64,000 nucleotides of DNA from Pseudomonas chlororaphis (GTDB lineage: Bacteria > Pseudomonadota > Gammaproteobacteria > Pseudomonadales > Pseudomonadaceae), in assembly GCF_000783395.1 (NCBI RefSeq), contig NZ_JSFK01000029.1, positions 1 to 64,000 of the forward strand. The letters run 5' to 3'. The notes below the pieces were generated by a model. That model did not search any database and had not been told where the DNA came from. It saw only the letters and a program-made list of their open reading frames with translations. How positions within the stretch are numbered: position 1 is the stretch's first letter; every line of letters starts with the position of its first letter. Shown here piece by piece: positions 62,145-64,000 of the stretch. A program made the translations under genes and the position numbers.

Positions 62145-64000
62145 GTACTTCTGCCGGATACACCGACTCCCATCCCCCGCCCAATGCCTTGTACAACCCG
62201 ACCATCGCCAGCGAAACACCGGTCGAACTCTCCACCCACTGTTCCTGCGTCGCCAACAGCGCGCCTTGCACAGTAAGAACGTTGACGAAGTCGACCACGC
62301 CTTCGACGTATTGCTGTTGCGCGGTGCGCAGGGCGATCTGGTTCTGACGGACGGCTTCGGCAAGGCTGTCGCGGCGGCGCTGGCTGGCGTTGTAGGCGGT
62401 CAGTTGATCGTCGATTTCATGCCAGGCGCGCAGCACGGTTTGCTGATAGGCGACGGCGGCTTCCTGTTGTTGCGCTTCGCGCAGTTGCAGCATGCCGCGC
62501 AGGCGTCCGCCATCGAACAGCGGCAGGCTGAATTGCGGGCCGATGCCGAAGGCGCGTGAACCCCACGAGCCAAAGTCGCTGAGTTGCATGGCTTGCGAGC
62601 CGAGGTTGCCCGAAAGGGTGATGCGCGGATAGAAGTCGCCTTTGGCCACACCGATATTGGCGGTAGCAGCATGCAGGCGCGCTTCGGCCTGACGGATGTC
62701 CGGGCGGCGTTCGGCAAGTTGTGACGGCAGACCGATGGCGACTTGCAGCGGCGACTGCGGCACAGCGGCGTCTGTGGATAACTCTTTGGCCAATGCCTGT
62801 GGCGGTTCGCCCATCAGCAGGCTTATCGCGTTGATCAACTGCGATTGGCGTTGTTCCAGCGCCGGCAAGCGCGATTCGATGGCAGCCACCTGCGCGGCGG
62901 CTTCGGCGACGTCGAGGTCAGTCGCCACGCCGTCGGCCAGGCGCAGTTGCGAGAGTTTCAGGCTGTGCCGAGCGACGTCGAGGTTTTGCTCGGTAACGGC
63001 GCGGGTGTTTTGTACACCGCGCAGCTGAATGTAGTTTTGCGCCGTGTCAGCGAGCACGGCCAATAACACCCCGCGACGGTCATTTTCGGCGACTTCGAGG
63101 TTTGCATCGGCGGCTTCGGTTTCGCGACGTACGCGGCCCCAGAAATCCAGTTCCCATGAGGCGGAGAACCCGGCGTCCCACAGGTTGAAGGCGGAATCGC
63201 CGTTGTGTCCGGACGGGTCGTTCAGGCCCTTGCCGCTGTTACGTTCACGCGCATAGCTGCCAGTGGCCGCAGTGTTTGGATAGCGGTCAGCGGTGATCAC
63301 CTGGCGGGCGGCGCGGCTTTGCTGCAGGCGGCTGCTGGCCAGTTGCAGGTCGAGGTTGCTCTGCACCGCGCGCTGAGTAAGCGCGGAGAGTTGCGAGTCG
63401 TGGAAAACCTCCCACCAGCGCTCGTTCAGAGGTTCGCTGACGGCTTGGCTGGGCGCGGACTTGGCGGGCTTGGCCCAGTCGGCGATTTGTGTGGCTTCGG
63501 GTTTCTGGAAGTCAGGGCCGACGGTGCAGGCGGTGAGGCTTGCTGTCACCAAGGCGCTGAAAATGAGTGGCTGCCACTGACCCCATCGCTGGGTCACCTC
63601 ACGCACGGATTTCTCTGAACTGCGCGTATCAATACTCGCCTCCACCGACATCCCCACGCGCAACCGCTCGGCGAGCGGCTGACCTGGTTCCAGCATGATC
63701 TTTACCGGAATCCGCTGCACCACCTTGGTGAAGTTGCCGGTGGCGTTGTCCGGTTTGACTGCTGCGAAGGTCACGCCAGTCGCCGGGGCGATACTCTCGA
63801 CACGACCGGTCAGCGCTTCACCACCCAGGCTGTCGACGCGTACTTGCACCTCTTGCCCTGGCTGCACGTCGGTCAGTTGCGTCTCCTGGAAATTCGCCAC
63901 GACATACGCCTGCTGCAAAGGCACCACCGCCAGCAGCTTGCTGCCCGGCGTCACATAGGCGCCGACGCGCACGGCCCGTTCGCCGATCATGCCGTCCTGC
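62125..64000 (-). CDS. HlyD adaptor fused in frame to an outer-membrane factor (5' end cut by window)
   Basis: The reading frame has no stop from the right edge (64000) to 62125, at least 625 codons. The first ~125 visible residues are the C-terminal part of an EmrA-like adaptor (VRVGAYVTPGSKLLAVVPLQQAYVVANFQETQL, RVGMSVEASIDTRS). Then, after VREVTQRWGQWQPL, the signal and lipobox LTAC (CTVGPDFQKP) and a whole NodT-type OMF follow, with RRPDIRQAEARLHAATANIGVAKGDF. Adaptor and OMF are usually separate genes. A GTG at 63606 could restart the OMF; it then lacks a stop for the adaptor. Fusion, stop loss or sequence error. Confidence 0.82.
   Translation of the reverse strand, partial: QDGMIGERAVRVGAYVTPGSKLLAVVPLQQAYVVANFQETQLTDVQPGQEVQVRVDSLGGEALTGRVESIAPATGVTFAAVKPDNATGNFTKVVQRIPVKIMLEPGQPLAERLRVGMSVEASIDTRSSEKSVREVTQRWGQWQPLIFSALVTASLTACTVGPDFQKPEATQIADWAKPAKSAPSQAVSEPLNERWWEVFHDSQLSALTQRAVQSNLDLQLASSRLQQSRAARQVITADRYPNTAATGSYARERNSGKGLNDPSGHNGDSAFNLWDAGFSASWELDFWGRVRRETEAADANLEVAENDRRGVLLAVLADTAQNYIQLRGVQNTRAVTEQNLDVARHSLKLSQLRLADGVATDLDVAEAAAQVAAIESRLPALEQRQSQLINAISLLMGEPPQALAKELSTDAAVPQSPLQVAIGLPSQLAERRPDIRQAEARLHAATANIGVAKGDFYPRITLSGNLGSQAMQLSDFGSWGSRAFGIGPQFSLPLFDGGRLRGMLQLREAQQQEAAVAYQQTVLRAWHEIDDQLTAYNASQRRRDSLAEAVRQNQIALRTAQQQYVEGVVDFVNVLTVQGALLATQEQWVESSTGVSLAMVGLYKALGGGWESVYPAEVPTNNPV

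Overview
The window looks like a chromosomal segment of a fluorescent-group Pseudomonas. The DNA is GC-rich and carries several Pseudomonas REP-type hairpins. The sulfate-uptake, desA and gabTD neighbourhoods resemble, from memory, the PA0265-PA0290 region of P. aeruginosa. The pgaABCD operon is a common accessory of the fluorescens group.

Layout. 1-3.0 kb: an OmpR-type two-component pair (kinase cut by the left edge) diverges from a GlcG-like protein and a periplasmic transthyretin-like hydrolase, with a palindrome like the E. coli HprR box between them. 3.1-4.4 kb: a Crp/Fnr regulator and an Mpo1-like membrane protein. 4.5-8.6 kb: sulfate ABC importer oscA-sbp-cysT-cysW-cysA. 8.9-14.6 kb: a GGDEF/EAL protein, the desaturase desA, a PAS-GGDEF cyclase with an I-site, and a REC-HDOD protein. 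14.7-17.7 kb: gabT and gabD. 18.1 kb: tRNA-Arg(CCG). 18.2-21.4 kb: a VWA lipoprotein, an ECF sigma factor and its putative anti-sigma. 21.5-23.7 kb: a PEBP-like protein and a Rieske/FAD reductase. 23.8-30.2 kb: pgaABCD for poly-N-acetylglucosamine. 30.5-32.9 kb: a YdgA-like protein and an unknown membrane protein. 33.0-38.1 kb: a MarR-FUSC-DUF1656-HlyD-OMF efflux operon. 38.2-42.0 kb: a Fic protein (likely acquired), DUF2789, YbaK-like, NfeD and slipin genes.

42.1-61.0 kb is the most unusual part. A secreted protein of about 2138 residues has an LEPR motif, a DUF4347 domain with an apparent His/Cys pair, a glycine-rich stretch and thirteen exact 306-bp Ig-like repeats. It is encoded on the same strand as a TolC-type channel, a stand-alone APS kinase, an Asp/Asn beta-hydroxylase-like protein, two sulfotransferases and a GT39-type glycosyltransferase. 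Nearby is a second unit with two HlyD-like adaptors and an M50 protease fused to an HlyD arm and a PqqD-like N-terminus. I read this as an adhesin or matrix protein with its own exporter and its own sulfation, hydroxylation and glycosylation enzymes. This is inference from gene content and order.

61.2-64 kb: a broken ORF, an NYN-domain nuclease gene, and an adaptor/outer-membrane factor reading frame that is fused in one frame and runs off the right edge.
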